From positions 1 to 9,707 of the forward strand of contig DBXO01000010.1 in NCBI GenBank assembly GCA_002309635.1: DNA of 9,707 bases. The letters are read 5' to 3'. Made by a program: the position numbers and the translations under genes. The notes below the pieces were generated by a model. The model saw only the letters and a program-made list of their open reading frames with translations, was not told the origin of the DNA and did no database searches. This DNA comes from Ruminococcus flavefaciens (GTDB taxonomy: Bacteria; Bacillota; Clostridia; Oscillospirales; Ruminococcaceae). Shown piece by piece: positions 1 to 5,712 of the stretch (positions are counted from its first letter, which is position 1; every line of letters starts with the position of its first letter).

Positions 1-296
1 TCTCTGCCTGAGATATCCCTGCCTGTGAAAGGGTGGCAGTTGTTTTCATTTATAGAACCTACGGTGGCAAATCTTATATGTGCGAGAAGATTTTTCTGCG
101 GAGCAAGACTATCTATCATATCGCCGAGAAAAGAGCTTTCAGCGGCGCAGACAGGCTCTTTCAGAATGACTCTGCCGCTGTTTTCGTACATCATTCCCCA
201 GCCGTGAGGATTGCTTCTGCTGTGAGCAAAAAAGGTACGCAGATAGTCTGATATATTCGTATTCTTTTCAGAAGTGAAGCCGAGAAGCTCGCACAT
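1..296 (-). CDS. Class II glutamine amidotransferase (YafJ/Dug3/EgtC-like), N-terminal 98 residues, cut by window edge
   Basis: Reading leftward from the ATG at 294-296, the frame stays open to position 1, so the gene continues outside the window. The protein starts MCELLGF, giving the N-terminal nucleophile Cys2 once Met is removed. It then shows HGWGMMY (residues 31-37), HIRFATVG (73-80) and NCHPF (86-90), the active-site layout of the Ntn-hydrolase Gn-AT_II family. The closest type is the stand-alone YafJ/Dug3/EgtC group rather than PurF or GlmS. Known members of that group hydrolyse gamma-glutamyl amide bonds: Dug3 with Dug2 on glutathione, and EgtC in ergothioneine synthesis. The gene starts 21 nt after the stop of the GshA-like ligase, with an AAAGGCGGTGA ribosome site, so it is very probably co-transcribed with it. 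A gamma-glutamyl substrate is inferred from this context and is not proved. Confidence 0.88.
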   Translation of the reverse strand, partial: MCELLGFTSEKNTNISDYLRTFFAHSRSNPHGWGMMYENSGRVILKEPVCAAESSFLGDMIDSLAPQKNLLAHIRFATVGSINENNCHPFTGRDISGR

Positions 297-317
297 TTAT
301 GTCACCGCCTTTTCCGT

Positions 318-1463
318 TCATAATGCATAATTCAGAATCGTTTTACTTAAACAGGCATTGCTGGTTATTTTATTCTTTTCAAACGCAATTACTTCAAGTG
401 CCTTTTCGTTATCAGAAAAATGCTTTTCCATTTCTTCAATAACCTCAAGTCCGCGCTCCAAAAGTTTTGTATCGGGTTCAAGCAGAGCCGCATTTTTATG
501 ATCGCGCACTGCCTTTTCCTGTAGCTCCGGAGTGAAGTCAAAATCAGGCTGCGAGAGCAGATAAAGAATAAGCAGATGTGCAAATTCAAGGTCTCTGCCG
601 TCTATACCGAGAGGTGCGGACGGGTTAAGGTCGAACATTCTCAGCTCGATATGGTCAACTCCGTTTGCCGCAAGATTTTCAAGGCTGTTCACGCCCTTTG
701 GTTTAAGACGTATGGGCAGATAAAGCTCGCTTGCGGAGTACAGCGAACCCGTCACAATATGCTTCTTGATACTGCCTGTGAATGTCTTTAAGCTCCTGTG
801 GTCGAGAATTGGCAGGAACTTGTTCCAGTAGCCGCGTTTGCTGTTTCGCAGGGACGAATATTCACTCATAATTATACCGCTTTTTCCGTCCTTGTCAAGT
901 GAAGCGTCATAATATGGACTTGCTGCGGTCAGCAATACCAGCAGCCAGCTGTGTGTCATAAGCTGCTTGTAAAGCCTGAGATAAAGCTCGTCGCGGAATG
1001 TGTGAAAGTCCTCATTATTTGTATTGAGCTCGCGTAGAAATTCCTCTGCAAATGAGAAATTGAAATGAATCCCCGAGAAAAGCATAAGCTTTTTTCCGTA
1101 TTTCTGTTCAAGGACTTCGCGGTAGGCACGCTTTGAGGAGTGGTCTCCTGTGAAGTCTGCAATTGGTATATCGTCCTCGCTGTCAAAGTGTGGAGGATTG
1201 CTGTACAGCCATATGCTCTCACCGTTTTTAGTCAGCTCCTCACGGGCTCTTTTATCAAGCTCTGCAAGGGCTTCAACAGCCTCATCAACGCTGTGACAAA
1301 CAGGAGTTACGAGCTCGATCTGGTTCTCGCAGAAGTCCCTTGTGATATGCTCGTCATTGCCGAAAGGGTGTGGAGACTGAGCAAGTCTGCCCTGACCGTC
1401 CACACGGAGAGTTTCACGCTCAATGCCGAATTTTCCGCTGTAGTAATATTTGCTTGTGGTCAT
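318..1463 (-). CDS. gshA: Glutamate-cysteine ligase, E. coli GshA/GshF-N-terminal type
   Basis: A 381-residue protein of the family that makes gamma-glutamylcysteine from glutamate, cysteine and ATP. Recognisable blocks, in order, are FGIERETLRVDGQGRLA (12-28; compare GLERETLRVNADGTLA in E. coli GshA), DFCENQIELVTPV (43-55), SGIHFNFSF (130-138), SSLRNSKRGY (203-212), YLPIRLKPKG (248-257) and IELRMFDLNPSAPLGID (272-288). These cover the glutamate, ATP and metal binding core. It is about 130 residues shorter than E. coli GshA (about 518) and lacks the ATP-grasp half of fused GshF. The start is supported by TGAGGTGAAAATATG, whose AGGTGA ribosome site overlaps the stop of the upstream ligase (spacing 9 nt). 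It is third of four visible genes in the ACT-ligase-ligase-amidotransferase operon. The amino-acid acceptor could differ from cysteine, because a second ligase sits next to it. Confidence 0.87.
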   Translation of the reverse strand: MTTSKYYYSGKFGIERETLRVDGQGRLAQSPHPFGNDEHITRDFCENQIELVTPVCHSVDEAVEALAELDKRAREELTKNGESIWLYSNPPHFDSEDDIPIADFTGDHSSKRAYREVLEQKYGKKLMLFSGIHFNFSFAEEFLRELNTNNEDFHTFRDELYLRLYKQLMTHSWLLVLLTAASPYYDASLDKDGKSGIIMSEYSSLRNSKRGYWNKFLPILDHRSLKTFTGSIKKHIVTGSLYSASELYLPIRLKPKGVNSLENLAANGVDHIELRMFDLNPSAPLGIDGRDLEFAHLLILYLLSQPDFDFTPELQEKAVRDHKNAALLEPDTKLLERGLEVIEEMEKHFSDNEKALEVIAFEKNKITSNACLSKTILNYAL

Positions 1464-1472
1464 ATTTTCACC

Positions 1473-2855
1473 TCATATAGCAGCGTACTGCTCAATGTAG
1501 TTTATCATGGGGATACCGTTATTTATTCCGTCAAGCATAGTTCTGGCAGGATTTGTATGTCTTTGCGCTCTTTCATACAGCGGAACGAGCAGTATTTCCT
1601 CACCGAGCTTTCGCTGTTTCAGTCCCTCTGATGAAAGGTCGAGTATGCGTATAAGCTGCTTTTCTTTCCTGTTTTCGTCAATGAAATAGGGCTGGCTGCG
1701 CTTTGACAGCAGCTTCTGAAGCTCTAATGCATTGAAGCCGTGAGAATAGATAACATCGTCATTTTCAAGCAGTTCCTTCAGTTCATACAGCTTTTCCTTC
1801 AGACCTGTGTGGAACGCCGCAACTGTCAGAGCTTCTGAAAGCGGCTGACAGCAGGAGCTTCTGTATTCGATAGTACCTCTGAACGTAAGATCCTCGAATT
1901 TGAATGTACGCAGGTATTCAAGGTCGGAAATTTCAGGCGTAAAGCTTATCTTCCGATACTTTTCGCCGTCGAAGTATTCGCCCTCAACAGAGTCACGGGA
2001 AAAGAACTCATCTAAAGTGAGAGGCGTGAAATCAATGTATCTGCCGTCACGCATGGTGCAGTAAATGGACTGCGTTCCAATATAGTCAATAAGCTCGTCT
2101 ATGCTCGACACCTTTTTGCCGAACATTCCAACATTATGCGGATTATAGCCCTGCATACTGTGCTCCCACAGCATATTCCTTACGCACAGGAATTCGGGAT
2201 AATCGGAGAGATATGAATTTGCAAACAGCAGAGCCTTGTAGGGCTCAAGGAGACCGAAAACATTGATAACATCGGTCAGTTCATCGTATCTTACGTCGAG
2301 CTGCACCTGCGAGGCGCTTGTAAATGTGCCGAAATCTGGGCGTTCATGAAAACGCATAGCCACATCATTGATATGCTGAGGATAAGAGTGCAGATAATGG
2401 TAAAGCATACGATAGCGCTCGTTCTGGATCGGCTGATTATGGTTTATATCCGCATTGGGATTAACGCCCATACCTGTAATAGTATAACCGTGCTTTGCAA
2501 ATTCAGCATTGAGAAAGCGGCAGTATCGCTCAAATCTGTCCTTTATTTCAAAAAGACCTACAGCCTTGCCGAAGGATAATTCAAGATTTGAATAACAGCA
2601 GTCAAAGGACAGTATATCGCCTGTCTGCCCATGCTTCGCAGAGGTTATATTGCCGTCAGTGTCACTGCCTGCGGTGATGAAACCGAAGTGCCTGATGAAG
2701 CTTTCGGCAGTCTTTATGGAAACAGCTTCGTCAACAGGCTGTCCGCTGAGGTTTACTACAGGCATTTCAATTTCCACGCCGATATAGTCAGGACGTTCTT
2801 TTGTAGTTGGTGCTATGTATTTGTCATATATTGCTTTTCTGATTTTTTCGTTCAT
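1473..2855 (-). CDS. GCS2-family (plant/EgtA-type) glutamate-cysteine ligase-like carboxylate-amine ligase
   Basis: A 460-residue protein with the pattern of the GCS2 family (plant and proteobacterial gamma-glutamylcysteine ligase, EgtA, YbdK). It shows IGVEIEMPVV (25-34), FDCCYSNLELSFG (84-96), TFTSASQVQLDVRYDEL (177-193, matching the TCTxQVNLDF block of plant enzymes), LEPYKALLFANS (203-214) and FRGTIEYRSSCCQPL (325-339, matching the YxExR block). The reaction expected of the family is ATP-dependent ligation of the glutamate gamma-carboxyl to an amine; the true substrates are unknown. I chose ATG 2855. A longer in-frame GTG at 2864 lies inside the AGGTGA ribosome site and overlaps the upstream stop context, so it is unlikely. 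Only 10 nt separate the ACT gene's stop from this start, and 9 nt separate this gene's stop from the GshA-like gene. It is unrelated at the family level to its GshA-type neighbour, so the operon carries two different ligase folds or subfamilies for the same type of chemistry. Confidence 0.83.
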   Translation of the reverse strand: MNEKIRKAIYDKYIAPTTKERPDYIGVEIEMPVVNLSGQPVDEAVSIKTAESFIRHFGFITAGSDTDGNITSAKHGQTGDILSFDCCYSNLELSFGKAVGLFEIKDRFERYCRFLNAEFAKHGYTITGMGVNPNADINHNQPIQNERYRMLYHYLHSYPQHINDVAMRFHERPDFGTFTSASQVQLDVRYDELTDVINVFGLLEPYKALLFANSYLSDYPEFLCVRNMLWEHSMQGYNPHNVGMFGKKVSSIDELIDYIGTQSIYCTMRDGRYIDFTPLTLDEFFSRDSVEGEYFDGEKYRKISFTPEISDLEYLRTFKFEDLTFRGTIEYRSSCCQPLSEALTVAAFHTGLKEKLYELKELLENDDVIYSHGFNALELQKLLSKRSQPYFIDENRKEKQLIRILDLSSEGLKQRKLGEEILLVPLYERAQRHTNPARTMLDGINNGIPMINYIEQYAAI

Positions 2856-2865
2856 TGCTATCACC

Positions 2866-3111
2866 TCACAGATCGGTTATTATTACCTGTCTGACATTTT
2901 TTATCCTGCGAAGTCTGCGTGAAACAGCTTCATCTTCAGAAGGAGTCTCAAAGCAGATGTCAGCAGTAAAATGTGAAACGAGGGTATTCTTTTCGTCTGT
3001 CACTACATTGGCTGTATGAGTTATAATGTTTCCGTTAAGGCGCCTGATGACGTTGGAAATCTCACCTACAAGCCCTATTCTGTCGAGGGAAATCACTTCT
3101 ATCCTTTTCAT
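2866..3111 (-). CDS. Free-standing ACT-domain protein (81 aa)
   Basis: The whole 81-residue protein is one ACT domain. The first strand is MKRIEVISLD, followed by the glycine-containing turn DRIGLVGEISNVIRRLNGNI (residues 10-29) that typically binds an amino acid at the dimer interface, then alternating strands and a C-terminal VRQVIITDL strand. ACT domains sense amino acids (serine, cysteine, branched-chain, aromatic and others) and regulate enzymes. With no catalytic part, this one most likely acts as a regulatory or partner subunit, plausibly for one of the two ligases downstream. The start is fixed by ACAGGAGTGATAATATG (GGAG ribosome site). It is the first structural gene after the leader peptide and attenuator, and its stop lies within the next gene's ribosome site. 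Which ligand it binds cannot be read from the sequence. Confidence 0.85.
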   Translation of the reverse strand: MKRIEVISLDRIGLVGEISNVIRRLNGNIITHTANVVTDEKNTLVSHFTADICFETPSEDEAVSRRLRRIKNVRQVIITDL

Positions 3112-3120
3112 ATTATCACT

Positions 3121-3200
3121 CCTGTAAAAAAAATAGTCTGCCTCCGCGGCAGACTGTTGGTTTACAGGCAGAAAAAGCCTATGATACAGTAAGCGCGGAG
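3121..3200 (-). promoter_or_regulatory. Alternative RNA pairings: candidate antiterminator and ribosome-site sequestration
   Basis: Three pairings compete with or extend the leader terminator. First, TCTGCCT (minus strand, from plus 3166-3172) can pair with AGGCAGA in the 3' arm of the terminator (3137-3143), which would prevent terminator formation. Second, CTCCGCG inside the leader coding region (3194-3200) can pair with CGCGGAG across the terminator loop (3142-3148). Third, CCTGTAAA (3161-3168) pairs with TTTACAGG (3121-3128), which contains part of the ACT gene's ACAGGAG ribosome site. A ribosome that finishes the leader peptide would cover the first segment and favour termination. One stalled upstream would leave it free. 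The mechanism is inferred from complementarity only. Confidence 0.6.
3126..3155 (-). terminator. Intrinsic terminator in the operon leader (attenuator)
   Basis: On the minus strand, AGTCTGCC and GGCAGACT form a perfect 8-bp stem around a GCGGA loop (stem arms at 3148-3155 and 3135-3142), followed by an A and eight U residues. It sits between the leader peptide and the ACT gene, so it would stop transcription before the structural genes. Its position 23 nt downstream of the leader stop codon is the classical arrangement for ribosome-mediated attenuation. Confidence 0.85.
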
Positions 3201-3250
3201 CTTGCTATTATACACATATTAATATTCATCTTACACATATATACCTGCAT
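3179..3250 (-). CDS. 23-residue Met/Cys leader peptide of the ligase operon
   Basis: The ATG at 3248-3250 is preceded by GGAGGTGTTTGTT, a full-strength ribosome site, and the frame closes with TAG at 3179-3181. The peptide begins MQVYMCKMNINMC, with two Met-Cys pairs (residues 5-6 and 12-13) and a further Met at 8, and ends in a nondescript small-residue tail. Both cysteine codons are TGT. The peptide lies 43 nt downstream of the -10 box and just upstream of an intrinsic terminator with alternative pairings. These are the properties of an attenuation leader that measures charged tRNA, here probably tRNA-Cys or tRNA-Met. It is unlikely to have a function as a free protein. A chance ORF is possible, but the perfect ribosome site and position argue against that. 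Confidence 0.72.
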   Translation of the reverse strand: MQVYMCKMNINMCIIASSALTVS

Positions 3251-3292
3251 AACAAACACCTCCGTCAATTCATACTGATTTGCTATGTTAAT

Positions 3293-3321
3293 ATTATACT
3301 ATAATATGCATACTTTGTCAA
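3293..3321 (-). promoter_or_regulatory. Consensus sigma-A promoter of the ACT-ligase operon
   Basis: On the minus strand, TTGACA (3316-3321) and TATAAT (3293-3298) are separated by exactly 17 nt, a perfect consensus promoter. It drives the leader peptide and the operon to the left. Constitutively strong initiation fits a unit whose control is exerted afterwards, at the attenuator. Confidence 0.88.
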
Positions 3322-3343
3322 TAGGTTTTCTGTGAATTGATTA

Positions 3344-3372
3344 TTGACATTTACTCTAAGCGGCTATATAAT
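3344..3372 (+). promoter_or_regulatory. Consensus sigma-A promoter of tcdA
   Basis: TTGACA (3344-3349) and TATAAT (3367-3372) are spaced 17 nt apart, again a perfect match. It points rightward, 42 nt ahead of the tcdA start, back-to-back with the ligase operon promoter (22 bp between the two -35 boxes). Confidence 0.87.
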
Positions 3373-3413
3373 CATATTATAACTATTTAAAAACTATGGT
3401 ACAGGTGAGATAA

Positions 3414-4172
3414 ATGCTGAATCAGTTTTCAAGAACACAGCTTCTTTACGGTGAAGAAGCAATAAAAAAACTCTCGGAGTCGAGAGTTGCGGTATTCGGT
3501 ATAGGCGGTGTAGGCGGATATGTCTGCGAAGCTTTAGTACGCAGCGGTGTGGGACATTTTGACCTTATCGACGATGACAAGGTGTGTCTTACCAATCTGA
3601 ACCGCCAGATACTCGCCACAAGAAAAACTGTGGGCAAATACAAGGCAGAGGTCATGGCGGAGCGTATGAAGGATATAAATCCCGATGTGGATATACGAAT
3701 ACACAAGTGCTTTTTCCTGCCTGAAAACGCCGACGATTTTCAGTTTGATGAGTATGATTATGTTGTTGATGCAGTTGATACCGTAACTGCAAAACTTGAA
3801 CTGATAATGCGTTCAAAAAGTCTGGAAGTACCTATAATCAGTGCAATGGGCGCGGGAAATAAAATCGACGCAGGACGACTGAAAATAGCGGATATCTATG
3901 ATACCCAGGTCTGTCCTCTTGCCCGTGTAATGCGCCATGAACTGAGAAAACGCGGCGTAAAAAAGCTTAAAGTCGTTTACTCCGACGAGCAGCCCATCAG
4001 GCCTATCGAAGATATGTCCATAAGCTGCCGAACCCATTGCATCTGCCCTCCGGGTGCTCAGCACAAATGCACGGAACGCCGCGATATTCCCGGAAGTACG
4101 GCTTTTGTTCCTGCGGTCGCAGGTCTGCTCATTGCAGGAGAGATAGTGAACGATCTGACTTCGTCAAAGTGA
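3414..4172 (+). CDS. tcdA: tRNA threonylcarbamoyladenosine dehydratase (TcdA/CsdL/YgdL)
   Basis: A 252-residue E1-like enzyme that uses ATP to cyclise t6A to ct6A at position 37 of ANN-decoding tRNAs. It shows the nucleotide loop VFGIGGVGGYVCEALVRSG (27-45), DDDKVCLTNLNRQI (53-66), VVDAVDT (117-123), the family-typical AMGAGNKIDAGRLKIADIYDT.CPLARVMR (144-173), VVYSDEQP (187-194), a Cys-rich patch CRTHCICPP (205-213) with C219, and GSTAFVPAVAG (227-237). The length is typical. The start is set by ACAGGTGAGATAAATG and the promoter at 3344-3372. In E. coli the protein works with the CsdA-CsdE sulfur system; no such partner is visible here. The last 9 bp overlap the 3' end of the convergent MoeB-like gene. 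Confidence 0.92.
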   Translation: MLNQFSRTQLLYGEEAIKKLSESRVAVFGIGGVGGYVCEALVRSGVGHFDLIDDDKVCLTNLNRQILATRKTVGKYKAEVMAERMKDINPDVDIRIHKCFFLPENADDFQFDEYDYVVDAVDTVTAKLELIMRSKSLEVPIISAMGAGNKIDAGRLKIADIYDTQVCPLARVMRHELRKRGVKKLKVVYSDEQPIRPIEDMSISCRTHCICPPGAQHKCTERRDIPGSTAFVPAVAGLLIAGEIVNDLTSSK

Positions 4173-4967
4173 GCATGCCTGCTGTTCCTCGTCGAAAAGC
4201 TCGGTTATTGTCGGATCATCGCCGCATATCGGACAGGTCGGAACTCTTTTCGGCAGCTTTACCTTGCGCCATTCCATTTTAAGTCCGTCGAATACGAGCA
4301 TACTTCCTGTGAGAAGCTCCCCCTGACCTGTGATGAACTTCACGGCTTCAAGAGCCTGCATGGAACCGATTATACCAGCCATAGCACCGATAACTCCTGC
4401 TTCACGACAGCTGGGTACTGCTTCTTTTGGCGGCGGAGCTTCAAATATACAGCGGTAGCAGGGACCTTTATCGGGGACGTATGTCATAAGCTGTCCATCA
4501 AAGCGCAGGATACCTGCGTGACAGAATGGCTTATGTCCCAGTACACAGGCGTCGTTTATGAGGAACTTCGTGGGAAAGTTGTCCGCACCATCTATAATGA
4601 AGTCGTAGTCCGCTATCATATCTGCGATGTTTTTGCTGTTTACGTATTCGTGATATGTGATAACTTCAACATCAGGATTGAGGGCTCTTAGAGTCTCAGC
4701 GGCGGACTGCACCTTTGTTTTGCCAACATCATCGGTTGTGTGTATTATCTGCCTTTGCAAGTTTGAAAGCTCCACATTATCGCAGTCGGCAATGCCGATA
4801 GTTCCCACGCCTGCGGCCGCAAGGTACATTGCAGCAGGTGCGCCGAGACCTCCTGCACCTATGATGAGCACCTTTGCGGCGAGGAGCTTCTTTTGCCCTC
4901 TCACTCCTATTTCTTTTAATGTGATATGTCTCGAATAGCGTTCGAGCTGTTCGTCTGTTAAAGCCAT
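4164..4967 (-). CDS. HesA/MoeB/ThiF-family E1-like adenylyltransferase
   Basis: A 267-residue protein that by family would adenylate the C-terminal Gly-Gly of a ubiquitin-like sulfur carrier (MoaD, ThiS or similar). Visible are RYSRHI (10-15), the ATP loop IIGAGGLGAPA (35-45), DCDNVELSNLQRQ (61-73), IDGADN (125-130), two zinc-binding CxxC pairs (Cys170/173 in CYRC and Cys245/248 in CPIC), and a candidate catalytic Cys187 in SCREAGVIGAMAG, followed by QALEAVK. The CPICGDDPTITEL tail is common in bacterial MoeB-like proteins. The start ATG 4967 follows GGGAGGCAAAA. Divergent from it, 25 bp away, is a rhodanese, the usual sulfur donor partner; fused forms exist as MOCS3/Uba4. Whether it serves molybdopterin, thiamine or another carrier cannot be decided, since no carrier gene is in view. 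Confidence 0.88.
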   Translation of the reverse strand: MALTDEQLERYSRHITLKEIGVRGQKKLLAAKVLIIGAGGLGAPAAMYLAAAGVGTIGIADCDNVELSNLQRQIIHTTDDVGKTKVQSAAETLRALNPDVEVITYHEYVNSKNIADMIADYDFIIDGADNFPTKFLINDACVLGHKPFCHAGILRFDGQLMTYVPDKGPCYRCIFEAPPPKEAVPSCREAGVIGAMAGIIGSMQALEAVKFITGQGELLTGSMLVFDGLKMEWRKVKLPKRVPTCPICGDDPTITELFDEEQQACSL

Positions 4968-4992
4968 TTTTGCCTCCCGAAAGGAATTTTAT

Positions 4993-5295
4993 ATGAAAAG
5001 TATAAATGCGACGGAACTATCCGCTCTTGATACAGAAAAAGTGATTCTTCTCGACATAAGAAGCCGCGAAGAATTTAAAAATAACGGAATAAAAGGCTCG
5101 GTAAATGTGCCATTTGACGAGATATCAACGGGACTTTCAAAGCTCCCGAAGGACAAGCCTGTTTACGTCCTGTGCAGAACAGGCGACCTCAGCGAAGAAG
5201 TCGCCGAAATACTGGAAGACCGCGGATATGACGTTTACAATATCGAAGGCGGTCATGCCGCATATATCGTAAGTCTTGCAAGTGTCAAGCTGTAA
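4993..5295 (+). CDS. Single-domain rhodanese-like sulfurtransferase
   Basis: A 100-residue, cytosolic, one-domain rhodanese. It shows the LLDIRSREEFKNNGIKGSVNVP block (residues 19-40), then VYVLCRTGDLSEEVAEIL (57-74) with active-site Cys61 opening a CRTGDLS loop, and YDVYNIEGGHAAY (79-91) at the C-terminus. The cysteine would carry persulfide sulfur. The start follows GAAAGGAATTTTATATG. It is divergent from the MoeB-like gene with a 25-bp gap that contains only the two ribosome sites, so any promoter must lie inside the opposite gene; I could not identify a convincing one. Partnership with the MoeB-like enzyme is inferred from position. No strong terminator follows, only a weak TACTT/AAGTA inverted repeat near 5308-5324. 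Confidence 0.88.
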   Translation: MKSINATELSALDTEKVILLDIRSREEFKNNGIKGSVNVPFDEISTGLSKLPKDKPVYVLCRTGDLSEEVAEILEDRGYDVYNIEGGHAAYIVSLASVKL

Positions 5296-5355
5296 ATGTA
5301 ATTCTTACTTGTTTAATAAGTATAGCATATATACATCAGCTTTTCAATGACATCG

Positions 5356-5408
5356 GATATAGCTTTTTTCTATAATCTGCAATGGATTATTCGCATTGGA
5401 CAAACGGC
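5356..5408 (+). repeat. Upstream direct repeat, copy A (30 bp identical core)
   Basis: The core 5379-5408 (begins GCAATGGATT, ends ACAAACGGC) is identical to 5683-5712. Homology extends leftward to GATATAG at 5356 with the same 23-nt spacing to the core and 16 of 23 matches. The core contains a CAATG...CATTG dyad (arms 5380-5384 and 5394-5398) and the -35 box of the peptide A promoter. Confidence 0.85.
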
Positions 5409-5435
5409 TTTCTGTGTGATATACTAAAATCACAC
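5397..5435 (+). promoter_or_regulatory. Promoter of peptide unit A with inverted repeat around the -10 box
   Basis: TGGACA (5397-5402) and TATACT (5420-5425) are spaced 17 nt apart. A perfect 7-bp inverted repeat, GTGTGAT (5414-5420) and ATCACAC (5429-5435), brackets the -10 box and could be a repressor operator or a hairpin at the RNA 5' end. The equivalent position in unit B does not carry this inverted repeat. Confidence 0.65.
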
Positions 5436-5456
5436 CAAACGAAAGGAGCGGTGAAA

Positions 5457-5591
5457 ATGAAAAAAAGAATATCCTGTATGCTTGGTATGCTCCGCTCTAT
5501 CGTCAGGGGGACAGACCGAATGTGCAGCACTGGACGATGTTACAACGAAATTCAAATTTTAGCTGAAAGCATTAAGTGTATAACCTCCTAA
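5457..5591 (+). CDS. Small peptide A, 44 aa, Cys-containing, unknown family
   Basis: The ATG at 5457 follows GAAAGGAGCGGTGAAA, a strong ribosome site. The peptide starts MKKRISCMLGMLRSIV, continues through TDRMCSTGRC (residues 19-28), and has a 16-residue extension ending at TAA 5589-5591. It contains Cys at 7, 23, 28 and 41. Residues 1-28 align without gaps to peptide B, sharing Met1, Arg4, Arg13-Ser14, Thr19, Arg21-Met22 and Gly26-Arg27-Cys28 plus conservative pairs (Asp/Glu20, Leu/Phe12, Ile/Val15). It has its own promoter and its own terminator (5620-5651), so it is a monocistronic unit. A longer in-frame start at 5382 lies in the promoter repeat and is rejected. I do not recognise a family. 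A signalling peptide, a modified peptide precursor, a small toxin and a regulatory leader are all open. Confidence 0.6.
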   Translation: MKKRISCMLGMLRSIVRGTDRMCSTGRCYNEIQILAESIKCITS

Positions 5592-5619
5592 AACAATACA
5601 TTTTAATGAAACGACAATG

Positions 5620-5651
5620 CAGCTTCTTCTATAACGAAGGAGCTGTTTTTT
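5620..5651 (+). terminator. Intrinsic terminator of peptide unit A
   Basis: CAGCTTCTTC (5620-5629) pairs with GAAGGAGCTG (5636-5645) over 10 bp (one G-U) around a 6-nt loop, followed by six T residues. It lies 28 nt after the stop of peptide A and closes that unit before the unit B promoter repeat. Confidence 0.87.
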
Positions 5652-5659
5652 GATTTTCA

Positions 5660-5712
5660 GATATAGTTTTTTGTTATTGTTGGCAATGGATTATTCGCAT
5701 TGGACAAACGGC
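5660..5712 (+). repeat. Upstream direct repeat, copy B (30 bp identical core)
   Basis: The core 5683-5712 is identical to 5379-5408, 304 bp away in the same orientation. The GATATAG at 5660 has the same offset from the core as in copy A. It carries the -35 region for peptide B. The homology stops after the GGC at 5712, and the two copies then diverge around their -10 boxes. Confidence 0.85.

Noticed and set aside
1140..1631. 163-codon plus-strand frame opposite the two ligase genes
   Set aside because: It is antisense to two well-supported genes, spans their junction, has no ribosome site and no recognisable domain.
2856..2864. Upstream GTG start for the GCS2-type ligase
   Set aside because: The GTG is part of the AGGTGA ribosome site for the ATG at 2855, which is the better start.
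3121..3260. Metabolite riboswitch (SAM or T-box) in the ligase operon leader
   Set aside because: The leader is short, lacks T-box AGGGUGGNACCGCG-type or SAM-box conserved elements, and is explained by the leader peptide and alternative stems.
5382..5456. Longer in-frame start for peptide A (69 aa)
   Set aside because: That start lies inside the promoter repeat, upstream of the -10 box, and has no ribosome site. The ATG at 5457 has a strong one.
5356..5712. Direct repeats considered as a CRISPR array
   Set aside because: Only two copies 304 bp apart, with promoters and ORFs between them and no cas genes.
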